Shown: positions 35,598 through 47,207, counted from the stretch's first letter. The stretch: DNA of 64,000 bases from Rhizobium leguminosarum (GCF_001679785.1 NZ_CP016286.1:4164501-4228500), one strand, 5' to 3'. Made by a program: numbers and translations. Notes: generated from the letters alone by a model not told the origin.

Positions 35598-36129
35598 AGG
35601 CTTCGCCGGGATAGGCGCCCCAGATCTCCGACTGCGCCACCCAGCCCGAGGCGCCGTCGGATTCGGCGCGGCACCAGTCGCCGTTGCATTCGCCGATACT
35701 CAGCATCACGCCGGGTTCGAGCTTGGCGACGATCGAGGCGGAGGGCTGCGCCTCGCGGCGCAGATTGACATAGATGCCCTTGCCCTTGGTCTTCATCCAC
35801 GGGGCGGCGATCGCCGCGCGCTGACCTGACAGCAGCGACTGGTTGACCCAGCCTTCGGTGCCGTCGGCATCGCGGATACGGCGCCAATTGTCGTATTCCT
35901 GGATGATCTCTACCGGCAGGCCGGATTTCAGGTACATCCACGACACGGCGTAATCCGTTCCCGGACCGATGCGCAGGTTGACGCGCTTGGATTTCAGCGT
36001 GACGAAACGCGGCAATGGCAGTCCGCTTGGCCCCTTGGCCGCCTGCGCATGGGCGAACTCGACGCTTCCCATGGATGCAGCCAGAGCGATGGCAAGGGCG
36101 AGGCAGGACTTCAGGACTTTGCTGCGCAT
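35590..36129 (-). CDS. Exported protein with two bacterial SH3 domains
   Basis: The product is 179 residues. Signal peptide: MRSKVLKSCLALAIALAAS, cut near AHA-QA at about residue 28. Two SH3_3/SH3b-like repeats follow: KRVNLRIGPGTDYAVSWMYL to GWVNQSLLSG (about 48-102) and KGIYVNLRREAQPSASIVAK to GWVAQSEIWG (about 116-172), each with the N-L-R and G-W-V signature. Such modules bind peptidoglycan or peptides in the periplasm. Function beyond that is unknown. It overlaps the PfkB gene by 8 bases, tail to tail. Confidence 0.85.
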   Translation of the reverse strand: MRSKVLKSCLALAIALAASMGSVEFAHAQAAKGPSGLPLPRFVTLKSKRVNLRIGPGTDYAVSWMYLKSGLPVEIIQEYDNWRRIRDADGTEGWVNQSLLSGQRAAIAAPWMKTKGKGIYVNLRREAQPSASIVAKLEPGVMLSIGECNGDWCRAESDGASGWVAQSEIWGAYPGEAFK

Positions 36130-36314
36130 GGAAGTTTCCGTTTGCTCGAATTCGCGGGCGGGCCCGGCCTGCTCGCGCTCCGGGCTCTGACATTCCCCGG
36201 CTGCACCACGAGTTTTGTTTGTCTTCGCGTGCGGGTCTGGTAGAAAATGCCCGGAATGGGAAAATTATCACCCCTCTTGGTTAAAGACCTCTGAACAAGG
36301 CACCACAGGCAGCC

Positions 36315-37316
36315 ATGACAGCGAAGAAAAAACCGAAGGTCTACATCACCCGCAAGCTGCCGGATGCCGTCGAAACCCGCATGCGCGAACTCTTCGACGC
36401 TGAGCTGAACATCGACGACGCGCCGCGCTCCGTTCCTGAGCTTGTCGCTGCGGTCAAGACCGCCGATGTGCTGGTGCCGACTGTCACCGATCGCATCGAC
36501 GCGACGCTGATCGAGCAGGCGGGACCGCAGATGAAGCTGATTGCGAGCTTCTCCAACGGCACCGATCACATCGACGTCGAGGCGGCGGCGCGCAAGGGCA
36601 TCACTGTCACCAATACGCCGAACGTCCTGACCGAGGACACTGCCGATATGACCATGGCGCTGATTCTCGCTGTTCCGAGAAGGCTCGGCGAAGGTGCGCG
36701 CGTGCTGACCGACAAGCCGGGCGAATGGGCAGGCTGGTCTCCGACCTGGATGCTCGGCCGGCGCATTCACGGCAAGCGAATCGGCATCGTCGGCATGGGC
36801 CGCATCGGCACGGCCGTGGCCCGCCGCGCCAAGGCTTTCGGCCTCTCGATCCACTATCACAACCGCAAGCGCGTCAATCCGGCCGTCGAGGACGAGCTGG
36901 AGGCGACCTATTGGGAAAGCCTCGACCAGATGCTTGCCCGCGTCGACATCGTTTCGGTCAATTGTCCGTCGACGCCGGCGACCTTCCACCTGATCTCGGC
37001 TCGTCGTCTGGCGTTGCTGCAGCCGACGGCCTATCTCGTCAACACCGCGCGCGGCGACGTGGTCGATGAAGCTGCGCTGATCAAATGCCTGAGGGAAGGA
37101 CGGATTGCCGGCGCCGGCCTCGACGTCTTCGAAAACGAGCCTGCCGTCAACCCGAGGCTCATCAAACTCGCCAATGAGGGCAAGGTCGTGCTGCTGCCGC
37201 ATATGAGTTCGGCGACGATCGAAGGCCGCATCGACATGGGCGACAAGGTCATCATCAATATCCGCACCTTCATCGACGGCCATAGACCTCCGAATCGGGT
37301 ACTGCCGGGTCGTTGA
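36315..37316 (+). CDS. D-isomer 2-hydroxyacid dehydrogenase (glyoxylate/hydroxypyruvate reductase-like)
   Basis: The product is 333 residues. The NAD(P) domain shows GIVGMGRIGTAVARRAKAFG (about 156-175) with N-R-K after the second strand (YHNRKR), suggesting NADPH preference. The catalytic Arg-Glu-His set is seen as NTARGDVVDE near 241, GLDVFENEP near 270 and LPHMSSAT near 294. The long substrate domain and TWMLGRRIHGKR resemble GyaR-type glyoxylate reductases, but other 2-keto acids are possible. It stands alone, divergent from the SH3 gene. Confidence 0.88.
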   Translation: MTAKKKPKVYITRKLPDAVETRMRELFDAELNIDDAPRSVPELVAAVKTADVLVPTVTDRIDATLIEQAGPQMKLIASFSNGTDHIDVEAAARKGITVTNTPNVLTEDTADMTMALILAVPRRLGEGARVLTDKPGEWAGWSPTWMLGRRIHGKRIGIVGMGRIGTAVARRAKAFGLSIHYHNRKRVNPAVEDELEATYWESLDQMLARVDIVSVNCPSTPATFHLISARRLALLQPTAYLVNTARGDVVDEAALIKCLREGRIAGAGLDVFENEPAVNPRLIKLANEGKVVLLPHMSSATIEGRIDMGDKVIINIRTFIDGHRPPNRVLPGR

Positions 37317-37349
37317 AGGGCGCGTCGAGCTGGATTCAGGCGACGCGCA

Positions 37350-37823
37350 TCAAGACGCAAGGACCTTGCGCATCTCGATGAACGTCGTCCTGGCAAAGCC
37401 GGGATGGGCCTTTTCGGCGGTTCTGGAAAATCCGCAGGCGGCGAAGACGGCGTGGTTGTCGGTGAGTTCGATGCGCGTTTCCAGCCGCAAGGCGGCAAGG
37501 CCGAGCGCCGCAGCGGTCTCCTCGGCAATTGTCAGCAGCCGTTTGCCGAGGCCCTTGCCCTGCACCTCAGGCAGCACGGCGAGCTTGCCGACATAGAGAC
37601 AATCGGCCTCCGGCCGCAGGAAGAGGCAACCGACCAGCTTTTCGCCGTCGATGGCGACATGGCCGATCTCGGTCCCGGCCTTTTCGGCCAGTGATGCCGT
37701 CGTCAGCTTGAGCGCCGAAGATGGCGGGTCGATCCTGCCATTCATGGCGGCGAAGGCGGAAAGGATCAGCGCCAGCAGTTCATCCCAGCGCGTGAAAGTC
37801 TGATCAAGCGGAACAATCCTCAT
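37350..37823 (-). CDS. GNAT-family N-acetyltransferase
   Basis: ATG 37823 overlaps the moeB-like stop as ATGA, giving 157 residues and implying translational coupling. Motif A is clear: KLAVLPEVQGKGLGKRLLT (about residues 80-98, with Q-G-K-G-L-G), followed by LRLETRIELTDNHAVFAACGF with motif B (about 113-133). No substrate is recognisable. It is the last gene of recF-moeB-GNAT on the minus strand. Confidence 0.87.
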   Translation of the reverse strand: MRIVPLDQTFTRWDELLALILSAFAAMNGRIDPPSSALKLTTASLAEKAGTEIGHVAIDGEKLVGCLFLRPEADCLYVGKLAVLPEVQGKGLGKRLLTIAEETAAALGLAALRLETRIELTDNHAVFAACGFSRTAEKAHPGFARTTFIEMRKVLAS

Positions 37824-38644
37824 CCCGCCTGTCTCTGTGTTGTACGGCGTCGTTTGTAGCGGATGGTATCGAAGCGGGCCGAGAGTGCGTCGTAGAGCAG
37901 CAACCGTCCGACCAGCGGTTCGCCGGTGCCGGTGACGAGTTTTATCGCCTCCATCGCCATCATCGTGCCGATGACGCCGGTCAGCGCGCCGATGATGCCG
38001 GCCTCGGCGCATGCAGGAATCAATCCGGCCGGCGGCGCTTCCGGAAACAGGTCACGATATCTGGGGTTGGGCGTTCCGTCCTCAGCGGTTTCATAGGGCT
38101 TGAGAACCGTCAACGAGCCGTCGAATCGCCCGACGGCGCCGGTGACGAGCGGAATGCGCGCTTCGTCAGCCGCATCGGCTGCGGCATAACGGGTGTCGAA
38201 ATTGTCGGAGCCATCGATCAGCAGATCGAAGCCCGAGAGTTGACGGCGGGCGGCCTCCGGGGAGAAGCGTTCCTCGAAGCGGATCAGTCGGACATGCGGA
38301 TTGAGCCTGGTGATGGCGAAGGCGGCACTCTCCGTCTTCAATTCGCCGATCGTGCCGGAATCATGGATCACCTGGCGCTGCAGGTTCGACAGCGACACCC
38401 GGTCGTCGTCGACGATCCCAAGCGTGCCGACGCCGGCGGCGGCGAGATATTGCAGGACCGGCGCACCGAGGCCACCGGCGCCGATCACCAGCACGCGGGC
38501 GGCTTTCAGTTTCTGCTGGCCGGCGCCGCCGATCTCGGGCAGCAGGATGTGGCGGTGATAGCGCGCGATTTCTTCCGGGCTGAGCGGTTCCATGGCGCCG
38601 ATGTTATCATGACGCCCGACGCTGGGAAAAGCCGCCTCGGTCAT
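37820..38644 (-). CDS. moeB: MoeB/ThiF-family adenylyltransferase
   Basis: ATG 38644 overlaps the recF stop as ATGA; an internal ATG at 38593 (MEPLSPEEIARYHRH) is also plausible. The product is 274 residues. ATP site: VLVIGAGGLGAPVLQYLAAA (about 54-73), then DDDRVSLSNLQRQVIH with the Arg finger. DGSDNFDTRY lies near 146. It activates the C-terminus of a small ubiquitin-like carrier (MoaD or ThiS). The usual CxxC zinc pairs of MoeB are not evident, since only a lone Cys (IPACAEAG) is seen, which is odd. No rhodanese domain is fused. Confidence 0.85.
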   Translation of the reverse strand: MTEAAFPSVGRHDNIGAMEPLSPEEIARYHRHILLPEIGGAGQQKLKAARVLVIGAGGLGAPVLQYLAAAGVGTLGIVDDDRVSLSNLQRQVIHDSGTIGELKTESAAFAITRLNPHVRLIRFEERFSPEAARRQLSGFDLLIDGSDNFDTRYAAADAADEARIPLVTGAVGRFDGSLTVLKPYETAEDGTPNPRYRDLFPEAPPAGLIPACAEAGIIGALTGVIGTMMAMEAIKLVTGTGEPLVGRLLLYDALSARFDTIRYKRRRTTQRQAG

Positions 38645-39765
38645 TCGAACACCCTTCCGTCGGCCACCGTGAAAAACTGCGCCCTGTCGCCGAGTGCCGA
38701 AAACATCGCGCGATCCGTTCCGGTCATGAAGGCCTGGCCGCCGAGCCCGTCGATAAGGTCGAATAACGCGGCTCGGCGACCCTCGTCGAGATGGGCTGCG
38801 ATCTCGTCGAGCAACAGGATCGGCGCATGGCCGGTGAGATTGCCGACGAGCCGGGCATGCGCAAGCACAAGGCCGACAAGCAGCGCTTTCTGCTCGCCGG
38901 TGGAGCAACGCTCCGCCTCCATCGCCTTTTCGCGGTGATGCACAATGAGATCGGCCCGGTGCGGGCCCTCGAGCGTGCGCCCTGCGCCGGCATCGCGGTA
39001 GCGGCTCTCCGCCAGCATCGCCGCGTAGTCGTCCTCGAGGTCGACCGAGGGGCGCGAGAACTGACCGTCCATGAAGCCCGAGAGCTGCAGCGATGCCGAA
39101 GGGAACGGCGACGTTTCGCGGGTTTCCTCGATCAGCCGGGTCAGCAGGCCGAGCATCTCCTGCCGGGCGAGCGCCATGGCGATGCCGAGGCTTGCCATCT
39201 GCTCCTCGATGCCGGCAAGCCAGGAAGGGTCGAAGCGGCCCTCGTCCAGCAATTTGTTGCGGCTGCGCATGGCGCGCTCGAAATCGCTGGCGCGGCGGCC
39301 ATGGGCGGGATCGAGCGACAGCACCAGCCGGTCGAGAAAGCGGCGCCGGTCGGAAGAGGCGCCGGTAAAGAGCCCGTCCATCGCCGGTGTCAGCCAGAGA
39401 AGGCGCAGATGGTCGGTCAGTTCGTCGGCAGTCTTTGCCGTCGTGCCATTGATGCGCAGCTTGCGGGCGGTGGTCTCCTCGCCCGTTTCGATGCCGGTGC
39501 CGATCTCGACGTCGCCCTCCATGCCGTCGAGCGCGGCGAAGATTGAAAAGCCGCCGGCCGCGCCGACGCGGGTAATGTCGCCATAAGCCGCGCGGCGCAG
39601 ACCGCGGCCGGGCGAAAGCAACGAGACGGCCTCCATGAGATTGGTCTTGCCGGCGCCGTTGTCTCCCGTCAGCACGGCATGCCGACCATCAAGGGTAAGG
39701 GCCGCCGCCACATAGTTGCGGAAGTCTGTCAGTTTCAGACGGGAAAGAGAAACCTTGTGCGGCAT
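38641..39765 (-). CDS. recF: DNA replication and repair protein RecF
   Basis: ATG 39765 gives 374 residues; the upstream frame extension is not family-like. The ABC-type ATPase head shows Walker A GDNGAGKTNLMEAVSLL (about 34-50), signature CSTGEQKALLVGL near 283 and Walker B ILLLDEIAAHLDE near 310. RecF with RecO and RecR targets RecA to gaps at ssDNA-dsDNA junctions. Unlike in E. coli, it is not next to dnaA-dnaN-gyrB. It starts the recF-moeB-GNAT chain of ATGA overlaps. Confidence 0.95.
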   Translation of the reverse strand: MPHKVSLSRLKLTDFRNYVAAALTLDGRHAVLTGDNGAGKTNLMEAVSLLSPGRGLRRAAYGDITRVGAAGGFSIFAALDGMEGDVEIGTGIETGEETTARKLRINGTTAKTADELTDHLRLLWLTPAMDGLFTGASSDRRRFLDRLVLSLDPAHGRRASDFERAMRSRNKLLDEGRFDPSWLAGIEEQMASLGIAMALARQEMLGLLTRLIEETRETSPFPSASLQLSGFMDGQFSRPSVDLEDDYAAMLAESRYRDAGAGRTLEGPHRADLIVHHREKAMEAERCSTGEQKALLVGLVLAHARLVGNLTGHAPILLLDEIAAHLDEGRRAALFDLIDGLGGQAFMTGTDRAMFSALGDRAQFFTVADGRVFE

Positions 39766-40139
39766 AGAATGTCCGGAATCGTAAAGCGTGACAGCTAAGC
39801 CGAAGCGGCGCTGATGGCAAGGCTGGCAGCCATTTGGCCGCGGATCGCGTACCGCCGGTGCCGCAACGCAGAACATATATTCCAGATGATCCCGTGACCG
39901 AAGTCCTTGTGTCCGACACCGGTCACGGCGCTTTGGAAATTCGGTTAAAAATACAACCATCGGAGATGGCCTGACATCGCCAAACCGATCCCGTCGACAC
40001 TCATTGCCAATGTCTTCCAGCGCCGGATATTCAAGGTTTGCCGTCATCCTCTAACGCTACTGACGTAACGTAAAGCCCAAAAAAAGTTGGTTGAATTTTG
40101 CAACTGCAGGGTTGAGTTATCCGATGCAAACGATATGGT

Positions 40140-40152
40140 AAACGGACCGTTT
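40140..40152. promoter_or_regulatory. Palindrome before the XRE regulator gene
   Basis: AAACGGACCGTTT is a perfect odd palindrome ending 20 bases before the GTG start, a position suited to autoregulation. The rest of the 407-base gap back to recF (39766-40172) has scattered AT-rich promoter-like sequence but no gene I can support. Confidence 0.45.
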
Positions 40153-40172
40153 ATGTATAAGAGAGTGATGAA

Positions 40173-40538
40173 GTGCCAGATCCGGTTGATATTATCGTTG
40201 GTCGCAACGTCAGACAGTTTCGCGCCCTTCGCCGTGTTTCCCAGCTCGAGCTTGGCGAAGCACTCGGACTGACTTTCCAGCAAATCCAGAAATACGAGAA
40301 GGGGGCGAACCGCGTTTCCGCCAGCAAGCTGCATCAGATCGCGGTTTTTCTCGACGTCGAGATCTCCGCTCTCTTCGAGGGTGCCGGCATGTCGCCATTC
40401 GGCAGCCGTGTCGAACTCAGCCCCGACGCCTATGCGCTTGCGCTGAGCTACGACAAGCTGAACTCACCGGCAGGCAAGGAAGCGGTCAAGACCATCGTCA
40501 CCCTCATGACGGGGGAAGCGGCCGAAACCACCGCATGA
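40173..40538 (+). CDS. XRE-family transcriptional regulator
   Basis: The start is GTG 40173 with GAGAGTGATGAA upstream; the product is 121 residues. The N-terminal HTH_3 domain spans about residues 8-65: [20 protein letters not shown], then [20 protein letters not shown], the recognition helix region. The C-terminal half has no known domain and ends acidic. Several close paralogues of this type exist in rhizobia and are often annotated as helix-turn-helix regulators of unknown targets. A palindrome overlapping its promoter suggests autoregulation. Confidence 0.87.
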   Translation: MPDPVDIIVGRNVRQFRALRRVSQLELGEALGLTFQQIQKYEKGANRVSASKLHQIAVFLDVEISALFEGAGMSPFGSRVELSPDAYALALSYDKLNSPAGKEAVKTIVTLMTGEAAETTA

Positions 40539-40700
40539 TTCCACCGCAGCAGGGATCACGGTTCCCACGGAAAGCACGACCTATTCAAGGTCTGGATGGC
40601 TTCCGGACACCTGCGGGTGTGCAGCAATATTGGGAGGATGACCTGCATCAGAACAAAGACCGGAAGCAGACCGCCTGATTGAGGTTTGATGCCGCGCGCT

Positions 40701-40901
40701 TCAGTGAATCTCGCATTCGTGCAGCGCCATCAGCAGATCGTCCTGCGTCTGGTGGCCGGCATGATAGAGGTCGATCGCGATGCTGGCAATGGAAAGGCCT
40801 TGCTGGCTGCGAAGCTTGATGTTGCGCTCGGCGCACCATGTGTAGATGGCGCCGGCGAGAACGTCGACATCTTCGGACTGAGAGGAAAAGGCTGGCGCCA
40901 T
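40701..40901 (-). CDS. Small hypothetical protein
   Basis: ATG 40901 has AAGGG upstream; the product is 66 residues. It is acidic, with a helical look (VDVLAGAIYTWCAERNIKL, then SIASIAIDLYHAGHQTQDDL) and a C-terminal HECEIH that could bind metal. No signal peptide or membrane segment is seen. I do not recognise a family. It is convergent with the XRE gene, and the 162 bases between them hold nothing clear. Its codon use looks like its neighbours, which supports it being real. Confidence 0.6.
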   Translation of the reverse strand: MAPAFSSQSEDVDVLAGAIYTWCAERNIKLRSQQGLSIASIAIDLYHAGHQTQDDLLMALHECEIH

Positions 40902-40935
40902 GGCTGATACCCTTGGTTTGTTTGTTCCCGCTAGC

Positions 40936-41006
40936 GCTAAGGACGCTCTATCACTTTGATTTGGTGCATGACCCCGAAATCGATTCCGGCTCCCAGGGTC
41001 ATGCAC
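40936..41006. repeat. Repeat family F copy 2
   Basis: AAGGACGCTCTATCACTTTG as at 1240, then a palindrome with TGCATGACCC / GGGTCATGCA arms (about 40966-41006) and an inner AATCGATTCCGG. It lies in the 312-base gap between the 66-residue gene and dnaJ (40902-41213), where I see no other feature. Confidence 0.65.
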
Positions 41007-41213
41007 TGACGGCAGAGACTGAATTCATTTGGAAAACTTGCAAGCGGCATCATCTGGCTGCGTTAACGCAAGTCATCGTCCCGCCCGCCGCCGTATCGAT
41101 CCGGGACAGATTCGCCGGCATGGACGGCGAATGTCGCAAATCGAGATTCCGGGAACAAAAAAACCGGAGACGTTTCCGTCCCCGGCTTTCGTATTGGGCA
41201 TGTCGATCGCGGC

Positions 41214-42341
41214 TCAGCCTTCGAAGAATTCCTTCATGCGGGCAAAGAAGCCCGTCGATTCGGGATTGTTCTCCTTGGAGGAAAGCTGCTCGAATTCCTG
41301 AAGCAGTTCGCGCTGGCGCTTGGTGAGCTTTTGCGGCGTCTCGATCTGGATCTGGATGTAGAGGTCGCCCGTCTGCACCGAACGCAGCACTGGCATGCCC
41401 TTGCCCTTGAGACGGAACTGTTTGCCGACCTGGGTGCCCTCGGGCACGGTGACGCGGGACTTGGTGCCGTCGAGCGTCGCCACGTCGAAGGTGCCGCCGA
41501 GTGCCGCCGTCGTCATCGAGATCGGAACGGCGCAATAGAGATCGGCTCCGTCGCGCTGGTAGAATTCATGCGGTTTGACGGACAGGAAGATATAGAGGTC
41601 GCCTGCCGGTCCGCCGCGGGCGCCGGCCTCGCCTTCGCCCTGCAGCCGGATGCGGGTGCCGTCCTCGATGCCGGCGGGAATATTGACCGAGAGCGAACGC
41701 TCTTCCGTCACCCGGCCCTGGCCGTGGCACTTCGGGCACGGATCGGGAATGATCTGGCCGCGGCCGTGGCAGGTCGGGCAGGTCCGTTCGATCGAGAAGA
41801 AGCCCTGTGCCGCGCGCACGCGCCCCGTTCCCTGGCAGGTGCCGCAGTTCTTCGGCTGCGTGCCGGGTTTGGCGCCTGAACCCGAACAGACGTCGCAGGT
41901 GATCGACGTCGGAACGCGGATTTGCGCCGTCTTGCCGGAGAAAGACTCTTCCAGCGTTATTTCCATGTTGTAGCGAAGATCGGCGCCGCGTTCGCGGCCG
42001 CCCGACGAGCGCTGGCGCGCGCGCCCTCCACCCATCATCTCGCCGAAGATATCCTCGAAAATGTCGGAGAAACCGCCGCCGGCAAATCCGCCGCCACCGC
42101 CGCCCATGCCGCCATGCTCGAAGGCCGCATGACCATAGCGATCATAGGCCGCCCGCTTCTGCGGGTCCTTGAGCATCTCATAGGCTTCGTTGATTTCCTT
42201 GAACTTCCGCTCGGCGTCCTTGTCATCCGGGTTCTTGTCCGGATGGTATTTCATCGCCAGTTTGCGAAAGGCGCTCTTCAGCTCTTTCTCGTCCGCCGAC
42301 TTGGCTACACCCAGAGTTTCGTAAAAGTCCGCTTTTGCCAT
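41214..42341 (-). CDS. dnaJ: Chaperone protein DnaJ
   Basis: The product is 375 residues, type I DnaJ. The J domain (1-70) has the HPD motif in [11 protein letters not shown], followed by a G/F-rich stretch (about 75-100, [15 protein letters not shown]). Four CxxCxGxG zinc repeats follow (about 148-215: [32 protein letters not shown]), then two substrate-binding beta domains. It stimulates DnaK ATPase and delivers clients. It follows dnaK after 85 bases that contain a CCGGCTGC hairpin. Confidence 0.96.
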   Translation of the reverse strand: MAKADFYETLGVAKSADEKELKSAFRKLAMKYHPDKNPDDKDAERKFKEINEAYEMLKDPQKRAAYDRYGHAAFEHGGMGGGGGGFAGGGFSDIFEDIFGEMMGGGRARQRSSGGRERGADLRYNMEITLEESFSGKTAQIRVPTSITCDVCSGSGAKPGTQPKNCGTCQGTGRVRAAQGFFSIERTCPTCHGRGQIIPDPCPKCHGQGRVTEERSLSVNIPAGIEDGTRIRLQGEGEAGARGGPAGDLYIFLSVKPHEFYQRDGADLYCAVPISMTTAALGGTFDVATLDGTKSRVTVPEGTQVGKQFRLKGKGMPVLRSVQTGDLYIQIQIETPQKLTKRQRELLQEFEQLSSKENNPESTGFFARMKEFFEG

Positions 42342-42368
42342 TAAGGATTAAACCCCGGAAATGGATTT

Positions 42369-42392
42369 CCGGCTGCCATGGTGAGCAGCCGG
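42369..42392 (-). other. Hairpin between dnaK and dnaJ
   Basis: CCGGCTGC-N8-GCAGCCGG lies in the 85-base intergenic space on the minus-strand transcript. There is no T-run, so it probably tunes mRNA stability or relative dnaJ expression rather than ending transcription. Confidence 0.45.
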
Positions 42393-42426
42393 ATCAGATG
42401 TTGAAGCATAACCACGCCGTCGCGGA

Positions 42427-44343
<1,917 letters not shown>

Positions 44344-44454
44344 GTCATTCTCTCCTTGAAGCAAGCTGTGGGAACCCCGAGAAGGCATTTCCCTGACAGC
44401 CCCTTACGGGATGGGTCTACTTAAGATTACGCAATCGTGATTGCGGTGATGCGG

Positions 44455-44486
44455 CGTATATAAGGAGCGGTTTTCTGGACTGCAAG
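44455..44486 (-). promoter_or_regulatory. RpoH (sigma-32) promoter of dnaKJ
   Basis: On the minus strand CTTGCA (44481-44486) and CCTTATATACG (44455-44465) fit the alphaproteobacterial heat-shock pattern CTTG ... CYTATNTNNG. The leader to dnaK is about 105 bases. Other bases of the 384-base gap 44344-44727 hold the RIME-like repeat at 44589. Confidence 0.65.
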
Positions 44487-44588
44487 GCGAGAAATGGCCC
44501 GGAATCCAGCAAAACGAATGTGTTGCATTCAATTTTGACAGTAGCCGTGAAAGAGGTCGCCCTATGTCCGGAAACCGGCCGATGTCTG

Positions 44589-44692
44589 AAGCATGTCGCG
44601 CAAAACCGTGTACCGTTTTTGCGACAACGACATGCGTAAAACAAGGACCTCAAGCGCAAGGCGCGAATCCGCAAGATCATGGCGCGCTTTAG
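44589..44692. repeat. RIME-like palindrome family A copy 4 plus B module
   Basis: AAGCATGTCGCGC...GCGACAACGACATGCGT with loop core AAAACCGTGTACCGTTTTT (a diverged core), then a B module (44653-44692) with AAGCGCAAGGCGCG / CGCGCTTT arms. It lies between the pbp 3' end and the dnaK promoter. Confidence 0.75.
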
Positions 44693-44727
44693 AGCATCGG
44701 GCGTGCGCCGGGCATGCAGCAAAGATC

Positions 44728-47064
44728 TCACTGGCCCATGATCAGATCGAGCAGCGTCGTGCGCCGCGGCTGGACGGAAGAGGTAGTTTGCGGCCCTCCG
44801 ACATTGCCGGGCGGGATGACGTTTCCATAACCGGACCCGCCGCCTTCGGCAACGTCGGCAGGAGGAATCGGGCCGTTTCCGGATGTTGTCGTCTGCTGCC
44901 GGACCGGCGCCTGCGGATAGCGGTTTGCATTGTCGTCGCCGCCGAAGACGCCGGAAATAATGCCGCCGATCGTCGATGGCGGCGCCTCGGCCGTCATCGG
45001 TTGTTCGCTGCCCAGCTGCCCATCGGCCGGTGCCTGCGCCATCGGCTGACCATTGTTCGGATCGGCGATCAACTGGCCGTTGCCGAAGAGCGGTGCCGGC
45101 GAAAGACCCTTGTGGGCGGCGATCATGAATTCCTTCCAGGCCTTGGCCGGCAAGCCGCCGCCGGTCACCTTCTTCATCGGCTTGCCGTCGTCATTGCCGA
45201 ACCAGACCCCAGTGGTGAGATTGCTGGTGAAGCCGACGAAGAGCGCGTCGCGCGAATTCTGGGTCGTGCCGGTCTTTCCCGCCGCCTGCCAGCCGGGGAT
45301 CTTGGCGCTCTTGCCGGTGCCGTTGTCGATGACGCCCATCATCATCGCATCCATCTGGGCGACGATCTGCTCGGACAGCACGCGCGGTGGGCTGTCATAG
45401 GTATTTTCGTAGAGAACCTTGCCCTCGGCCGTCGTCACCCGGCGAATGACGTGCGGCGTCGCCTTGTAGCCGCCGTTCATGAAGGCGGCATAGGAGGCGG
45501 TGAGTTCCATCAGCGACACCTCGGACGTGCCGAGCGCGATCGAGGCGTTCGGCTGCAGCTCGCTTTCGATGCCGAGCCGGTGGGCAAGCTTGATCACCTG
45601 ATCCGGCCCGTCATACATCACCAGCTGGGCGGCCACCGTATTCAGCGACTTGGCAAGCGCGGTCGCCAGCGTCACTTCGCCATTGTATTTTTTCTCGTAA
45701 TTTTCGGGCGTCCAGTCGCCGATCCGGATCGGCGCGTCGTTGAACACCGAATAGGGCGTCAGCCCCTTCTCGAGTGCTGCTGCATAGACGAAGGGCTTGA
45801 ACGAGGAACCCGGCTGGCGTTTGGCCTTGACGGCGCGGTTGAACTGGCTCGTCGCATAGTCCCGGCCGCCGACCAGCGCCCGGATCGCGCCGGTGCCGTC
45901 GATCGAGACCAGGGCCGCCTGCGAGGCGTCGAGCTTGCCGCCCTCCTTGTCGAGCACGTCGACCAGCGATTGCTCGGCCTTCTTTTCCAGCGACTTGTCG
46001 ATGGTCGTATCGACGATGACGTCTTCCTTGACGTCGCCGATCAGACCCGGCAGCGCGTCCATCACCATGTCGGCGACATAGTGCCCGGCGCCCGACCAGT
46101 AACTCTTGGCCGAAGCCGGGGTCTGCGACATCGCCGTCTTGACCTCGGAATCGGTAATGAAACCCTGTTCGCGCATCGCCGCGAGTACAAGCTGGGCGCG
46201 TGCATTCGCAGCTTCCGCATCGCGGGCCGGCGAAAGCCGCGACGGCGCCTTGAGCAGGCCGGCGAGCACCGCGGCTTCGCCGAGGTTTACGTCACGCGCC
46301 GATTTGTTGAAGTAGCGGCGCGAGGCCGCCTCGACGCCGTAAGCGTTCGATCCAAAGAATACCCGGTTGAGATACATCGCCAGGATCTGGTCCTTGGTGT
46401 ATTTCTGCTCCAGCCACAGCGAGAGCAGCACCTCCTGCACCTTGCGTTCCAGCGTTCTTTCAGGCGAGAGGAAGAGGTTCTTGGCAAGCTGCTGGGTCAG
46501 CGTCGAGCCACCCTGGACCATGTGGCCAGCGGTGAGGTTGGTCACGATCGCCCGGCCGAGGCCGAGCGGGTCAACGCCGAAATGCGAATAGAAACGCCGA
46601 TCCTCGATGGCGATGACGGCTTCCGGAATATAGGGCGACATGTTTTCGAGCGACAGCGCCTCGCCGCCGGTGGCGCCGCGATTGGCGATGACGCTGCCGT
46701 CGACAGCGGTGATCTTGACGTTCGGCGGCCGTTCCGGGATCGCCCATGTGCTGGCGCTCGGCATGCGCGAGCCATAATAGACCACGAGCCCGGCAACGCC
46801 GATGCCGGCCCAGATGAAAAGCACGACGCACCAGTAGATCATGCGGCGCATGTAGCCGAACAACCCGCCGCCTTCACGCTCCCGCGGCTCGCGCCGTCGC
46901 CGGGAGGCGGGGCGCTGCGGCGGGGGTTTCGAGCCGCCGCGGCGCGGAGATCGGCCTCCGGCGATGCGATCGTCGGCATCGAGCGAGAATTCGTCATCGT
47001 CGCGTGCCGGGCGGCCGCTGAAGGAGGGTTCTATTCTGTCGCCTGATCTGCCTCTGCCTGCCAT
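44728..47064 (-). CDS. Class A penicillin-binding protein (PBP1A family)
   Basis: ATG 47064 gives 778 residues (an upstream ATG at 47085 adds seven). A basic, disordered cytoplasmic tail (1-70) precedes one helix (about 74-95). The GT51 glycosyltransferase has AVIAIEDRRFYSHFG near 147 and GGSTLTQQLAKNLFLSPERT near 181. The transpeptidase has S-x-x-K in GSSFKPFVYA near 421, SLN near 467 and KTGTTQNSRDA near 597. The C-terminal tail is Pro/Gly/Gln-rich. It builds and cross-links septal or peripheral peptidoglycan. A CtrA-type box lies about 145 bases upstream. Confidence 0.93.
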   Translation of the reverse strand: MAGRGRSGDRIEPSFSGRPARDDDEFSLDADDRIAGGRSPRRGGSKPPPQRPASRRRREPREREGGGLFGYMRRMIYWCVVLFIWAGIGVAGLVVYYGSRMPSASTWAIPERPPNVKITAVDGSVIANRGATGGEALSLENMSPYIPEAVIAIEDRRFYSHFGVDPLGLGRAIVTNLTAGHMVQGGSTLTQQLAKNLFLSPERTLERKVQEVLLSLWLEQKYTKDQILAMYLNRVFFGSNAYGVEAASRRYFNKSARDVNLGEAAVLAGLLKAPSRLSPARDAEAANARAQLVLAAMREQGFITDSEVKTAMSQTPASAKSYWSGAGHYVADMVMDALPGLIGDVKEDVIVDTTIDKSLEKKAEQSLVDVLDKEGGKLDASQAALVSIDGTGAIRALVGGRDYATSQFNRAVKAKRQPGSSFKPFVYAAALEKGLTPYSVFNDAPIRIGDWTPENYEKKYNGEVTLATALAKSLNTVAAQLVMYDGPDQVIKLAHRLGIESELQPNASIALGTSEVSLMELTASYAAFMNGGYKATPHVIRRVTTAEGKVLYENTYDSPPRVLSEQIVAQMDAMMMGVIDNGTGKSAKIPGWQAAGKTGTTQNSRDALFVGFTSNLTTGVWFGNDDGKPMKKVTGGGLPAKAWKEFMIAAHKGLSPAPLFGNGQLIADPNNGQPMAQAPADGQLGSEQPMTAEAPPSTIGGIISGVFGGDDNANRYPQAPVRQQTTTSGNGPIPPADVAEGGGSGYGNVIPPGNVGGPQTTSSVQPRRTTLLDLIMGQ

Positions 47065-47207
47065 CGCGGACCGGTCACACCCCATGTTCGATCGCGAAGT
47101 CAGCTTCGCATAACGGCGCCCTTCTCCAGCGCGGCGCGTCTTTTAGACACACAAAGCACGCTGCAGCGGGCACCGTGATCACCCGACTGAACTGTAAATG
47201 CGGCGAT

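Noticed and set aside
40139..40153. Possible CtrA site before the XRE gene
   Set aside because: TAAACGGACCGTTTA lacks the TTAA-N7-TTAA order; it only resembles the centre of the 48936 site. Kept as a palindrome of unknown factor.
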